Source: an uncultured Ignavibacteriota bacterium (GTDB taxonomy: Bacteria; Bacteroidota; Ignavibacteria; UBA10030; UBA8401). Taken from it: a stretch of DNA of 64,000 bases. Where the stretch lies: assembly GCA_903861125.1 (NCBI GenBank), contig CAIOTF010000023.1, positions 186,001 through 250,000 on the forward strand. Direction: 5' to 3'. Shown piece after piece: positions 30,401-38,709 of the stretch. Below the pieces are notes generated by a model, which was given only the letters and a program-made list of their open reading frames with translations, searched no databases and was not told where the DNA came from. Made by a program: the position numbers and the translations under genes. Position 1 is the first letter of the stretch. Every line of letters begins with the position of its first letter.

Positions 30401-32694
30401 TTAACATTCACAAGAGTTGACAAAGTTTTATTCGTGAGTGCAATGGTCGAATCGTTGTATACGATTGTCGTAAAAAATGAATCTGTCGATATCTGCAGCC
30501 GGTATGTTGCGGCTCCGGTCGACGGATTCCATTGGAACACTACTGGCTGAACAATGCCCGTTCCACCATTTACCGGAGACACAATTGTAGGAACAGGCGG
30601 AGCAACAACAAGCGTCGTAAATGCCGACGATGCACTCAATCCGCTGGAGCCATTCACGCTGAATGCGGCAATTCTCCAGTAATATTTTGTGGAGCTCGAC
30701 AGATTTTGAACTGTTACCGTTGTATCGGTAATAGTGGTGTCGTTATACACAACTGCATCAAACAAACTGGTGGTGGAGACTTGCAGTTGATATTTTGCCG
30801 CACCTGCTACTGAATTCCATGAACAGAATATGGAGAGCGCCTGATTGACCGCATTGTTAATGGGAGCGATCATTTTGGGGATTGCAATTATGGTTGTAAA
30901 CTCTCTTTTCACCGAAAAATTGGACCATCCCGCTGCATTTTTAGCACTCACCCTCCAATAATATTTTTGGAAGTTTTTCAGTGTCGGCACTGTTTTCGAC
31001 GAAACGGCAAGCGACGAGTCGTTCACTACTGTGGTGGTAAACAGTGAGTCGATGGAAACTTGCAGGCGGTAATTCACCGCCCCGGAAACCGACGACCACG
31101 TTAGCGTTGGCGTTATGCTTTGGTTGAATTCGCGGTCCTGCGGAGTCAGCATTACCGGCACAGAAGGAATGGTGACGATCGTTGTAAAATTTGACGTGAC
31201 GGAGTATTGACCCCATCCGTCCAAACTATATGCGCGTACGCGGGAATAATATTTCACATTGTTTTGAAATGCGCTGTACAATTTAACGGTGTCGGCAATC
31301 GTTGAATCATTCATAACAAGAACGGAAAAATTGGAAAGTTGCGACATCTGTAGGTGATACACTGTCGCCCCGTCAACAGAGTTCCACTTAATCGGTCCGG
31401 CAACGGGTATATTCACCGCCGAAGCAGTCGGAAACGAAATGGACGGTGATGCAATAATTGTCTTTAACGACCAGACGGGTGAATAACTGCTTGTTGCCGC
31501 AACATTTTTTGCACTGACTCTCCAATAATATTGTTTGTTGGCCGATGACAGTGTTATTAGTTTGGACGTAACCGATAATGTTGAATCGTTAAACACTAAG
31601 ATTGAAAACGTGCTGTCGGTAGATACCTGTAAACGGTATGTCGCCGCATAGGGAACCGAATTCCAGGAGAAGGTTGTTGCCACCGGTTGCTGAATGGTGC
31701 CGTTGACCGGCGAAAGAAGTACGGGCGCTTGGGGAGGCGATACGATCGTCGTAAATGAATTGCGTATGGAATACAAACTAGTACTGATGTCGTTTTGCGC
31801 ATAGATGCGCCAAAAATATTTTGTTGCATTCAAAAGATCTGTGAGTGCAATTGTTTGAGTATCAATTCCATACACCTGCAGTACGTCTCCGTCAAGAACA
31901 AACGAGTCAAGGAAAAGAGAGTCCGTTGATACCTGCACATGATATTGCGCGGCAAAGGGAACTGCTTTCCATTGCAGAAGTACCGAGGTTGATGTGTTTG
32001 CGGAATTATTTGCCGGCGAGATCAGTGCGGGAGAAGAAATGATTGTTGTAAAACTCCACTCCGTCGAGTTCGCGCTGATTCCGGCAACATTGGAGGAATA
32101 GACACGCCAATAATATGTTGTGCTGTTCACCAGATTTGAAAGGGTCCGCGATGTTCCGATAATTGTTGTGTCAACGACTAGAACGGCAAACGAAGGGTCG
32201 TTGGATATTTGCAGCCGGTACGAAGTTGCTCCAACCGCGGCGCTCCATGACAGCACCGGTGATGTGGAAATATTTCCCGAACCGTCGCCCGGCGACAGTA
32301 GCACGGGAATCGACGGAAGGCTTGTCATCGTCATAAAATTCCAAACAGATGAATAGTTTCCCCATCCTTCAACATTTTTTGCTGACACTCTCCAGTAGTA
32401 TTTGGTATTGTTGATCAGTCCGCTGGCTTGTTTCGTCTGAATCCCTTGTCCTGCAACACTAACAATTGTCGAATCGTCAAATACCGTCAGACTAAAAAGC
32501 GAATCGGTTGATATCTGTAGCCGGTAACTATCAGCAAATGATACGGCGTTCCAACTGATGAACGGTGATGTGGATTGGTTAACGGCGCCTTTGATCGGGG
32601 TTGTTAATACCGGAGGCAATGGTGCTGCCGCGTAAGCGAGAGCTATGGGCAACAAAAACACTGCTGTAATGTATGTTTTTTTGATGAATTTCAC
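27430..32694 (-). CDS. Giant secreted protein: 17 FN3-like repeats and a T9SS sorting tail
   Basis: The 1754-residue protein starts at GTG 32694 with a signal peptide (FIKKTYITAVFLLPIALAYA). It consists of 17 consecutive fibronectin-III-like domains of about 93-97 residues and a ~90-residue C-terminal sorting tail (NYPNPFNPSTTISFAV, then GVYLYRIVA, ending KKMLLIQ). Each domain shows the same anchors: W-x-x-V, YRLQVSTDS-F, ND/DDST and KYYWRVSAKN-x-G-x-S-x-FS. It should be exported through the type IX system and displayed as a long rod-like adhesin or scaffold. It is the first gene of the FN3-WD40-PEGA operon. No catalytic domain is visible. Confidence 0.93.
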   Translation of the reverse strand: MKFIKKTYITAVFLLPIALAYAAAPLPPVLTTPIKGAVNQSTSPFISWNAVSFADSYRLQISTDSLFSLTVFDDSTIVSVAGQGIQTKQASGLINNTKYYWRVSAKNVEGWGNYSSVWNFMTMTSLPSIPVLLSPGDGSGNISTSPVLSWSAAVGATSYRLQISNDPSFAVLVVDTTIIGTSRTLSNLVNSTTYYWRVYSSNVAGISANSTEWSFTTIISSPALISPANNSANTSTSVLLQWKAVPFAAQYHVQVSTDSLFLDSFVLDGDVLQVYGIDTQTIALTDLLNATKYFWRIYAQNDISTSLYSIRNSFTTIVSPPQAPVLLSPVNGTIQQPVATTFSWNSVPYAATYRLQVSTDSTFSILVFNDSTLSVTSKLITLSSANKQYYWRVSAKNVAATSSYSPVWSLKTIIASPSISFPTASAVNIPVAGPIKWNSVDGATVYHLQMSQLSNFSVLVMNDSTIADTVKLYSAFQNNVKYYSRVRAYSLDGWGQYSVTSNFTTIVTIPSVPVMLTPQDREFNQSITPTLTWSSVSGAVNYRLQVSIDSLFTTTVVNDSSLAVSSKTVPTLKNFQKYYWRVSAKNAAGWSNFSVKREFTTIIAIPKMIAPINNAVNQALSIFCSWNSVAGAAKYQLQVSTTSLFDAVVYNDTTITDTTVTVQNLSSSTKYYWRIAAFSVNGSSGLSASSAFTTLVVAPPVPTIVSPVNGGTGIVQPVVFQWNPSTGAATYRLQISTDSFFTTIVYNDSTIALTNKTLSTLVNVNKYYWRVSAKNSAGTSSFSASSNFVTGISKPNPIMPALNALNQPATPILKWSSSLKATQYHLQVSVTSYFGTYVVNDSTITDTLKTIGPLDNNTLYYWRVGARYSAGTSGFSQVYSFTTINPTPPVPALSLPVAGATEVAQPCVLSWLASLTAMQYRLQIAADTSFTNISFDDTTITSVSKQISTLSPNLSYSWRVAAKNNGGWSDFSQYRTFTLGLTKPLDPKPIAPSHLQTQLPTTVQFRWNATPGAEYYRLQVSYDTLFSVLVINDSLLSSPAVTVGLPYTNTVYYWRINARNIKGTSDNSSRQQFTTELGPPDQLVPLHNAVSQSVTPVVRWKPVTTAILYHLQLAKDAGFSQLVFNDSTLMLTSWQFSGLQNTTTYYWRVKALSAANQSPFSSSWNFSTIAVQPETPALLYPQSGVTNIPPTVTLKWTNVSGATNFRLQISTDTPFKTVAYDDSTIIDTVKNVGPLQYNTIYYWRISARNSSGTKGFSDVWSFKTALQIPNIPIQVLPVSASIDHPVPVSLRWNSVQSASSYRLQVSTDSPFGTVVYEDSTIADTVRQVGALQFGKRYYWRVQSINAAGSSAYSNVWNFFTRIDAPAIPLLSVPQNASSQFPQKITFRWKRDTIASSYRLQLATQTPFSTKIVDDSTLTDTMYQISNLQENTQYFWRVSAKNISGSSQFGEIWGFITTENAPAIPNLRAPLSASEKQPLAPNLQWNAAQGAKGYHVQLALDSPFGTTVFEDSMYTDTSITIPQLNHFTKYFWRVRAKNNSGYGPFSTIWSFTTIIAPPQMPALVSPINASGAEPMSVILKWRSITSAKVYHVQVSDDTPFNVTMFEDSTCTDTSFTIAPLRLGTKYYWRVRAVNDGGKSLFTEIWNFKTANALGVQRENDNIPKAFALLQNYPNPFNPSTTISFAVKDESEVMVVIYDILGRSVATLVNEQLLPGNYRVRWNGYNFSSGVYLYRIVAREKSGKIFTQLKKMLLIQ
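27745..32622 (-). repeat. 17 tandem FN3-encoding units (about 285 nt each)
   Basis: In-frame repeat units of about 280-290 nt encode the FN3 array. The units are diverged at the DNA level but share short conserved patches, for example the segment encoding YYWRV-x-AKN and the one encoding RLQVSTDS-F. This is a protein-domain expansion and not a CRISPR or satellite array. Confidence 0.85.
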
Positions 32695-32744
32695 GGTTTT
32701 TGGGTGTCATGGACTATTGTCTATACTTATTATCGGCAGAAAAG

Positions 32745-32776
32745 CCAATATCTTCAGTTAATTAAATGGGTTACAA
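32745..32776 (-). promoter_or_regulatory. Candidate promoter of the FN3-WD40-PEGA operon
   Basis: Read leftward: TTG (32776-32774), a 21-nt spacer, and GATATTGG (32752-32745). This resembles the TATCTTGG and TATATTGG elements before tex and the gene at 20588. Transcription would start near 32738, about 45 nt before the GTG start. Two mismatches to the TAnnTTTG consensus keep this tentative. Confidence 0.35.
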
Positions 32777-32833
32777 GCATTGCTGTCCCCGGGATTCTAT
32801 AACGGTTCATCGTAAAAATATTTGGGTCGAAAA

Positions 32834-32898
32834 AACGGACTGCGAATTTTCCACTCTCATGTCCGTTAACAAAAGGGTGCCGCACAAACGGCGCTTTT
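32834..32898 (+). other. Paired hairpins ending in a T-run in the divergent gap 32695-33005
   Basis: AACGGAC (32834-32840) pairs with GTCCGTT (32861-32867). Immediately after, GTGCCG (32877-32882) pairs with CGGCGC (32889-32894), followed by TTTT. The second looks like an intrinsic terminator, yet no rightward gene lies upstream: the gap separates divergent genes. It could end a short untranslated RNA, or insulate glycerate kinase from stray transcription. The rest of the 311-nt gap holds the two promoters and no convincing coding frame. Confidence 0.4.
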
Positions 32899-32970
32899 CA
32901 CGGAGAAACATCCGGAGGTTACTTCATTTCGGTTGGAAATATTTTTATCCCCGTGTGAATTTTATCAATC

Positions 32971-33001
32971 TTGTTCCCGCCTGAAAAAATATCTACCTTT
33001 T
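32971..33001 (+). promoter_or_regulatory. Promoter of the glycerate kinase gene (near-leaderless)
   Basis: TTG at 32971-32973, a 20-nt spacer and TACCTTTT at 32994-33001 (one mismatch to TAnnTTTG). The ATG at 33006 is only 12 nt from the first base of the -7 element, so the mRNA would begin at or within a few bases of the start codon. No Shine-Dalgarno could fit. Confidence 0.6.
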
Positions 33002-33005
33002 ACGT

Positions 33006-34142
33006 ATGAACTTTCTGATTGCACCCAATGCCATGAAAGGGGCGCTGACTGCCCAAAAGATCGCCGCAATTCTTGTCAAGACGATCCGAAGAAAATTTCC
33101 CGACGCAAAGATAGTATCCTCGCCGGTTGCCGACGGAGGAAATGGAACGCTGGAATGTTTAATGCAGGCGCTCGGAGGAACGGTCTATGAAAAAGAGGTC
33201 ACCGGTCCAATTCCGTCTCTTACAGTAAAAGCACGGTACGGCATCACCGATAAGCGTATTGCTATTATCGAATCGGCTGAGGTGATCGGACTCCACCATC
33301 TTACCCCTTCGCCCGAAACGATCGCACATTCAACATCTCGCGGGATCGGAGAACTGATGCTTGCCGCGGTGGAACAGTCATGTAACGAACTATGGATCGG
33401 TCTTGGCGGAACGGCAACTAATGACGGCGGCGCGGGGATGGCCCGGGCGTTGGGTATCGAATTTCTTGATCAACATCATGATCATGTGCGCGAAGGAAGC
33501 ATTGCGCTGCTTCAGCTGCAAAATATTCTTCTTCATAAAACAAAAACTGCACACTGCACAATCAAGATCCTATCCGATGTTCAGAATACCCTGCTCGGTG
33601 TAAACGGAGCAACATATACGTTCGCAAAACAAAAAGGGGCATCCGAAGATCAGCTTTCCTATCTGGAAGCTGCCATGAAGAATTTTTCTGAAATTGTACA
33701 GCGTGATCTCAACAGCAATTGCTCCGACGCTCCCGGCAGCGGTGCGGCCGGCGGATTGGCATACGGATTGATGACCTTCTGCAATGCCGGTGTTGTTTCA
33801 GGGATCGATCATATTCTGGATACGATCGGCTTTGATGATACACTTGCTGCATGCGATTGCGTTATCACAACCGAAGGAATGCTCGATGAACAGACACTGT
33901 TTGGAAAAGGAATTGCAGGAATTGCCCTGCGTGCAAAAAAATTCGGAAAGCCGGTTCACGCCTTTGCGGGAAGAGTGAACGGAGATGCGGACAGACTGAA
34001 ATCGCTGCTCGGTCTGGCATCACTCACACAAATTTCACCCGAAGAACTTGATACGCAGCAGGCCATGCGTGATGCCAGTTGGCTTTTGGCGGATGCTGTT
34101 TTTCATCACTCATTCCCGGCCACACAGACCGGAGGGAAATAA
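33006..34142 (+). CDS. Glycerate kinase (GarK/GlxK family)
   Basis: The 378-residue soluble enzyme phosphorylates D-glycerate. It is collinear with the type-1 glycerate kinase family: IAPNAMKGALTAQKIA at the start, SSPVADGGNGTLECL, the GLGGTATNDGGAGMARALG loop, APGSGAAGGLAYGL, and ITTEGMLDEQTLFGKG. In many bacteria the product is 2-phosphoglycerate, the substrate of enolase, which is also encoded in this window. Its TAA stop is followed immediately by the ATG of the debranching-enzyme gene, with the ribosome site GGAGGG inside its own 3' end, so the two genes are coupled. Confidence 0.92.
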   Translation: MNFLIAPNAMKGALTAQKIAAILVKTIRRKFPDAKIVSSPVADGGNGTLECLMQALGGTVYEKEVTGPIPSLTVKARYGITDKRIAIIESAEVIGLHHLTPSPETIAHSTSRGIGELMLAAVEQSCNELWIGLGGTATNDGGAGMARALGIEFLDQHHDHVREGSIALLQLQNILLHKTKTAHCTIKILSDVQNTLLGVNGATYTFAKQKGASEDQLSYLEAAMKNFSEIVQRDLNSNCSDAPGSGAAGGLAYGLMTFCNAGVVSGIDHILDTIGFDDTLAACDCVITTEGMLDEQTLFGKGIAGIALRAKKFGKPVHAFAGRVNGDADRLKSLLGLASLTQISPEELDTQQAMRDASWLLADAVFHHSFPATQTGGK

Positions 34143-37085
34143 ATGAAACTAATATTCGTATTGCTTCCGCTTCTCATCACTCTCAGTGAATCACAAAACA
34201 TTGATGACATCGGTATTACCGTAACAACAACGGACAGACAATACGTTTTTACGAACAAAGAAGCCGGAACATATCACGGCGAAGTGAACGCGCCGAATTC
34301 CGGCGGATGGCAGGGATGGTACATTAATGCGGAAAAGATCTTTCATGATTATTCGCTGCTGATCAATGGTAAGGAACTTGACCGGACCGCTGCACGGTCC
34401 ATCGTGTTTCCTCATCACTTGATACGCATATATCCCGACGGTACCAAAGAAACGGTGACCTTGTTGGATAGTATAGACGTACTTTTAGTCGAAGTGAATA
34501 ATTCCGCCGCCAAAATTTCCATTCAGCCAACAGACAATTTCCGCTATGATTCATCCGCTGTTTCTTCCCTGCAGCATTGGCAGAGAACTACTGCGGTCTC
34601 CGAAATAGTGCCGACGGAAATCATCGTTGCCCGGCAGATGAAGCGAAACACTGTTGCATTTGTGATCGCTGCGGGAAGAAATTTCAGTCATTTACGGGAA
34701 ACTGCAGACATTGTATTAAATCAGACCGGGAAATTCACCGCACAGCGAAAACAACGGATGCAGAATCTGCTTTCCCGTTCGCCGATGATAACGAACGACA
34801 AGGAACTTACAACGGCCATTGCATGGGCAAAACTTCAGATTGACGCATTAATCATGAACCAATCCACTGGCGGAGCACGTACCAAAGGGATTTTTGCCGG
34901 TTTGCCGTGGTTTAATAATTACTGGGGGCGCGATTCATTCATCTCGCTTCCCGGAGCTACATACATCATCGGCAATTTTTCTGATGCACGCGATGTTCTT
35001 CGGTCATACGCAGCGTTTCAGGAACTCGATACCGCTAATTCCAACTACGGACGAATCCCAAACCTTGCAACACCGCAATCAGTCATCTATAATACCGCCG
35101 ACGGTGCTCCCTGGTTTGTGAAATCATTGTATGAATATGTAAAATACTCCGGTGATGTCGAATTCATAAAAGAAATGTATCCTGTAATTGTCCGTTCCAT
35201 CGAGGGAACGCTAAAATTTCATAGCGACTCGCTCCGGTTTCTTACGCACGCCGATGCGGAAAGCTGGATGGATGCCGTCGGCCCAAACGGACCATGGTCG
35301 CCCCGCGGAAACCGTGCATGCGATGTTCAGTCGCTCTGGCATCAGCAATTAATGGTCGGCGTATTCTGCGCCGAATATTTCAATGATTTTCACGCTGCTG
35401 CCCGATGGAAGAATGCTGCCGATACTTTGGAAATGAATTTCAGAAAATATTTCGTCGACACATCAGCTTCGTTGATCTATGATCATTTAAATTCAAACGG
35501 TTCGCCTTCCGCCGAACTTCGGCCCAATCAGCTATTCGCTCTTGATATGACGGTTCCGGAAGGTGTACGTCAAAATATCGTTCGAACGGTTCTGCATGAA
35601 CTGGTGTACGAACACGGAACCGCTACGCTTGCACAGTCGGATTCAAACTTTCATCCGTTCCACGAGTACTCGCCGTTTTACGTGAAGGATGCCGCATACC
35701 ACACGGGAACAGTCTGGACATGGCTGAACGGAATCACAACATACGCCGCAACCCGGTATGATCTGCAGGATGTTGTTTTTCCTGTAACAAAAAACAATGT
35801 TCACCAAATGCTTCATCGTGGAACGGTCGGCGCGTTATCGGAATTGCTCGACGCGTATCCGAGATTATCTGCCGCAACGGAACAATCCACTCGGTTAAAC
35901 GAGCCAAAACTTTCCGGAACATATTCCCAGGCGTGGAGCCTGGCCGAATTTATCCGGTCGGTCTACCAGGACTATTGTGGCGTGAGTGTTGATGTACCAT
36001 CAAAAATCATTCGTCTTCAGCCTAAACTTCCCAAAGAGATCAATTCCGTGCAGTTCGAACAACGGGTCGGAAAAGGTTCGATAGCAATTTCATACCGGCG
36101 AATACAAGAAAAGATTTCGGTAACCGTTACCCCAAAGAATCTTCACGACCGTTACGGAATTAATTACCTGTGGGTGTACGAGAACGGAGATGCCGTTGCT
36201 GCACCGGTTGACCTGCTTCCCGGACAATCTCTGAAGATAGAACATTCTTCGTCTGCACTGGCAGTATTTCACGGTAAGAAAATAATATTCGAGGCAAAAC
36301 AAGATCCGAAAATTTTTATGAAGAATTTCTCCGACAAAAAACATTTTGCCGGCATTGCATTGGCAACACCGGATTTGAACCGGCAATTTCCTGTTCTGCG
36401 CGGACCTTCGCATCCGCTCTTAACACATGAACAGATCAAAAGCGCCAACGCTGCTTCAGCGTTATTGTTCCGGCAAACCGATCCTACGGGTGATGATGGC
36501 GGTGTAAGCGGAACGTATCAATATCCGGCAAGCCAGCATTTCAAAAAGGGGATCCTCGATATCACCGGTGCATCGTTCCGTTATGACGATAAGAATTTGT
36601 ACTGCACATTGACTTTTGCAAATCTGTATGATCCCGGCTGGCATCCCGAATACGGTTTTCAACTAACGTTAGCGGCTATTGCTATCAACACCGGCAGCGG
36701 AAAACAAAGGGCCGTGGGGATAAATTCAGGTTACATGCTTGATTCTTTGCGAGCGTTTGACAAAATGATCCTGGTCGGCGGTGGGGTGAGGATGTATGAT
36801 AGTGAAGGGAAAATACTCTGCGAATACATTCCAAAACAAGAGGATTTTAAGGATCCGATCGGCAGAGTCCGGGAGAAGTCGATTGAGTTTACCGTACCGC
36901 TTGAGTATCTTGGTACGCCCAATGCCGGGTGGAAGATTACTGTTCTGTGCGGTGCACAGGACGACCATGGCGGTGCCGGAATCGGTGAGTTCCGCACAGT
37001 AGAAAAAGATGTAAGCGAATGGCTCGGCGGAGGAAAAAATAATTCGAACGATTCAAACGTTTACGATGTTATGATAGTACACTAA
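34143..37085 (+). CDS. Exported amylo-alpha-1,6-glucosidase-like enzyme with glucodextranase-type C-terminal domain
   Basis: The 980-residue protein has a short signal peptide (about 1-18). An N-terminal beta domain comes next. An (alpha/alpha)6 barrel at about 215-640 resembles the glycogen-debranching / GDE_C family (GIFAGLPWFNNYWGRDSFISLPGA, AESWMDAVGPNGPWSPRG, LRPNQLFALD, GTVWTWLNG). A C-terminal module at about 700-980 resembles the glucodextranase C-terminal domain (DPTGDDGGVSGTYQYPAS, then the closing WLGGGKNN). Export plus this C-terminal module point to extracellular or periplasmic breakdown of alpha-glucans, not intracellular glycogen turnover. The link to glycerate kinase is positional only. 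Confidence 0.88.
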   Translation: MKLIFVLLPLLITLSESQNIDDIGITVTTTDRQYVFTNKEAGTYHGEVNAPNSGGWQGWYINAEKIFHDYSLLINGKELDRTAARSIVFPHHLIRIYPDGTKETVTLLDSIDVLLVEVNNSAAKISIQPTDNFRYDSSAVSSLQHWQRTTAVSEIVPTEIIVARQMKRNTVAFVIAAGRNFSHLRETADIVLNQTGKFTAQRKQRMQNLLSRSPMITNDKELTTAIAWAKLQIDALIMNQSTGGARTKGIFAGLPWFNNYWGRDSFISLPGATYIIGNFSDARDVLRSYAAFQELDTANSNYGRIPNLATPQSVIYNTADGAPWFVKSLYEYVKYSGDVEFIKEMYPVIVRSIEGTLKFHSDSLRFLTHADAESWMDAVGPNGPWSPRGNRACDVQSLWHQQLMVGVFCAEYFNDFHAAARWKNAADTLEMNFRKYFVDTSASLIYDHLNSNGSPSAELRPNQLFALDMTVPEGVRQNIVRTVLHELVYEHGTATLAQSDSNFHPFHEYSPFYVKDAAYHTGTVWTWLNGITTYAATRYDLQDVVFPVTKNNVHQMLHRGTVGALSELLDAYPRLSAATEQSTRLNEPKLSGTYSQAWSLAEFIRSVYQDYCGVSVDVPSKIIRLQPKLPKEINSVQFEQRVGKGSIAISYRRIQEKISVTVTPKNLHDRYGINYLWVYENGDAVAAPVDLLPGQSLKIEHSSSALAVFHGKKIIFEAKQDPKIFMKNFSDKKHFAGIALATPDLNRQFPVLRGPSHPLLTHEQIKSANAASALLFRQTDPTGDDGGVSGTYQYPASQHFKKGILDITGASFRYDDKNLYCTLTFANLYDPGWHPEYGFQLTLAAIAINTGSGKQRAVGINSGYMLDSLRAFDKMILVGGGVRMYDSEGKILCEYIPKQEDFKDPIGRVREKSIEFTVPLEYLGTPNAGWKITVLCGAQDDHGGAGIGEFRTVEKDVSEWLGGGKNNSNDSNVYDVMIVH

Positions 37086-37105
37086 TTTCTTACAATGGAG
37101 GTTTT

Positions 37106-37978
37106 ATGTTTTTCTTGATTTTTATTATCGCTGCAGTGGCGGCATTTGTTTCATGGCAAACAATGCGTATCAATCCTAATACAAAGGGATCGGCGAATAT
37201 CTCGTTAATGGTGTCGCTGGGCGCCTTCGTTGCCGCATTATCAAATTGTTTCACCGTCATTCCGGCCGGCAGTGTCGGTGTTGTTGACTTCTTCGGAACG
37301 GTATCCGACAATACTCTGAAATCAGGAATCAATTTCGTTAACCCGCTGGCACGCATTGTAAAGATGTCTATTAAAACGCAGGAATTGAAAGAAGTGATGG
37401 ATGTTCCTTCCAAAGAAGGTTTGACGGTACAATTAGAAGTAAGCGTTCTCTACCATTTGAATCCCGAAAAAGCAGCCGATGTGTATAAGACTGTCGGCGA
37501 AGAATACGAAGGAATCATTATTGAACCGCAATTCCGTTCGGTAACTCGCGGCGTAACGGCAAGTTTTGAAGCGAAAGCTCTTTATACATCGGAACGCGAG
37601 CATCTTTCCAAAATTATTCTGCAAGAGATCACTGCGGCTACAGCGGCACGCGGTATCACCGTCGAGTCTGCACCGCTTCGGCGCGTTACGCTTCCGGGAG
37701 GATTGTCGGCGTCCATCGAACAGAAATTGCAGTCCGAACAGGAAAGCCAGCGAATGCAGTTCGTATTGACAAAAGAAAAACAGGAGGCCGACCGCAAACG
37801 GATCGAAGCGCAGGGTATTTCCGATTTCCAAAAGATTGTGAACCAGGGATTGAACCAGCAATTGCTGACGTGGAAAGGAATTGAAGCAACGGAGAAACTT
37901 GCCAATTCCCCGAATTCAAAGATCGTCGTCATCGGTGGAGGAAAGACAGGATTACCATTGATCTTCGACGCAAAATAA
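37106..37978 (+). CDS. Prohibitin-like SPFH/band 7 protein
   Basis: The 290-residue protein has two N-terminal hydrophobic stretches (about 2-17 and 30-52). An SPFH/band 7 domain follows (about 48-215: VIPAGSVGVVDFFGTVSDNTLKSGIN, EGLTVQLEVSVLYHLNP), then a charged coiled-coil (EQKLQSEQESQRMQFVLTKEKQEADRKR). The order matches eukaryotic prohibitins more closely than stomatin or FtsH regulators HflK/C. Such proteins form large rings or membrane scaffolds and often regulate membrane proteases. GGAGG precedes the ATG at good spacing. A strong terminator follows. Confidence 0.93.
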   Translation: MFFLIFIIAAVAAFVSWQTMRINPNTKGSANISLMVSLGAFVAALSNCFTVIPAGSVGVVDFFGTVSDNTLKSGINFVNPLARIVKMSIKTQELKEVMDVPSKEGLTVQLEVSVLYHLNPEKAADVYKTVGEEYEGIIIEPQFRSVTRGVTASFEAKALYTSEREHLSKIILQEITAATAARGITVESAPLRRVTLPGGLSASIEQKLQSEQESQRMQFVLTKEKQEADRKRIEAQGISDFQKIVNQGLNQQLLTWKGIEATEKLANSPNSKIVVIGGGKTGLPLIFDAK

Positions 37979-38004
37979 TTTTGCGTGACTCAACGAAAAA
38001 CATG

Positions 38005-38032
38005 AAGCAGGGGTTCTTTCCCCTGCTTTTTT
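38005..38032 (+). terminator. Intrinsic terminator after the prohibitin-like gene
   Basis: AAGCAGGGG (38005-38013) pairs with CCCCTGCTT (38020-38028), loop 6 nt, followed by TTTTTTATTTT. It is a textbook rightward terminator. It also sits beyond the end of the leftward thiamine operon and could serve both. Confidence 0.85.
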
Positions 38033-38097
38033 ATTTTACGAACGACTGGGACTTGATACTGAGATGACCGATAGATGTAAACAGATTCGATCTGCGT

Positions 38098-38706
38098 TCA
38101 GGAAGGCTCGGCTGTTGCCGGCAATACTTCAACGCTGTTTCCGCCGGGCGCGGATGTGAGAGATTTTTTCCATTCAACGTAACCGAATATTGCCAATCCG
38201 AAATAGACCGCAAAGAGGAACATCGTAAAGTACAATCCCTTAAAACCATACATACCAATCGAGCCGATGTTCACAACGATCCACAGAATCCAATTCTCGA
38301 TATATTTTTTTGCCATCATCCATTGTGCAGCCATGCTCAGCACGGCAAGGAATGAGTCAACATAGGGCAGCGATGCATCGGTAAGTTTGTGAAGCACAAA
38401 TCCCAAGAGCGCCGTTGCAACAATCACAAAGAATGTGGTCACACCATACACGGTGCGCGGTGCCCACGAGACATTCAGAACAGTGTGGCCTTTACCGCCG
38501 TACAACCATTCATACCAGCCGTATGCCTGCAGCACGATGAAAAACAACTGTAGTCCCATGTCGGCATACAGCTTCACTTCGCGGAAGATAAAAATGTAGA
38601 TAAAAACGGAGACGATACCGAGCGGATAGCACCATACATTCTGACGCGTTACAAGATAGACCGAAAGTAATCCGAAAATAACCGCGATAATCTCTGCTAA
38701 TGCCAT
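38098..38706 (-). CDS. pnuT: PnuC-family transporter, probable thiamine transporter PnuT
   Basis: The 202-residue inner-membrane protein has about seven helices and the PnuC patterns TRQNVWCYPLGIVSV, QLFFIVLQAYGWYEW and AKKYIENWILWIVVN. PnuC proteins carry nicotinamide riboside, riboflavin or thiamine by facilitated diffusion with metabolic trapping. Here it follows thiamine pyrophosphokinase by 3 nt under a TPP riboswitch, which assigns it to the PnuT (thiamine) group by context. The trapping step would be the kinase encoded just upstream. Confidence 0.88.
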   Translation of the reverse strand: MALAEIIAVIFGLLSVYLVTRQNVWCYPLGIVSVFIYIFIFREVKLYADMGLQLFFIVLQAYGWYEWLYGGKGHTVLNVSWAPRTVYGVTTFFVIVATALLGFVLHKLTDASLPYVDSFLAVLSMAAQWMMAKKYIENWILWIVVNIGSIGMYGFKGLYFTMFLFAVYFGLAIFGYVEWKKSLTSAPGGNSVEVLPATAEPS

Positions 38707-38709
38707 ATA

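Noticed and set aside
27745-32622. Regularly spaced repeated patches resembling a repeat array
   Set aside because: They are in-frame FN3 codons at about 285-nt spacing inside one long coding region, diverged in sequence, without the short identical repeats and spacers of a CRISPR.
32766-32984. A 72-codon rightward frame in the gap before glycerate kinase
   Set aside because: Composition is unlike its neighbours (Arg/Lys/Cys-rich), it runs through two hairpins and into the kinase promoter, and has no ribosome site.
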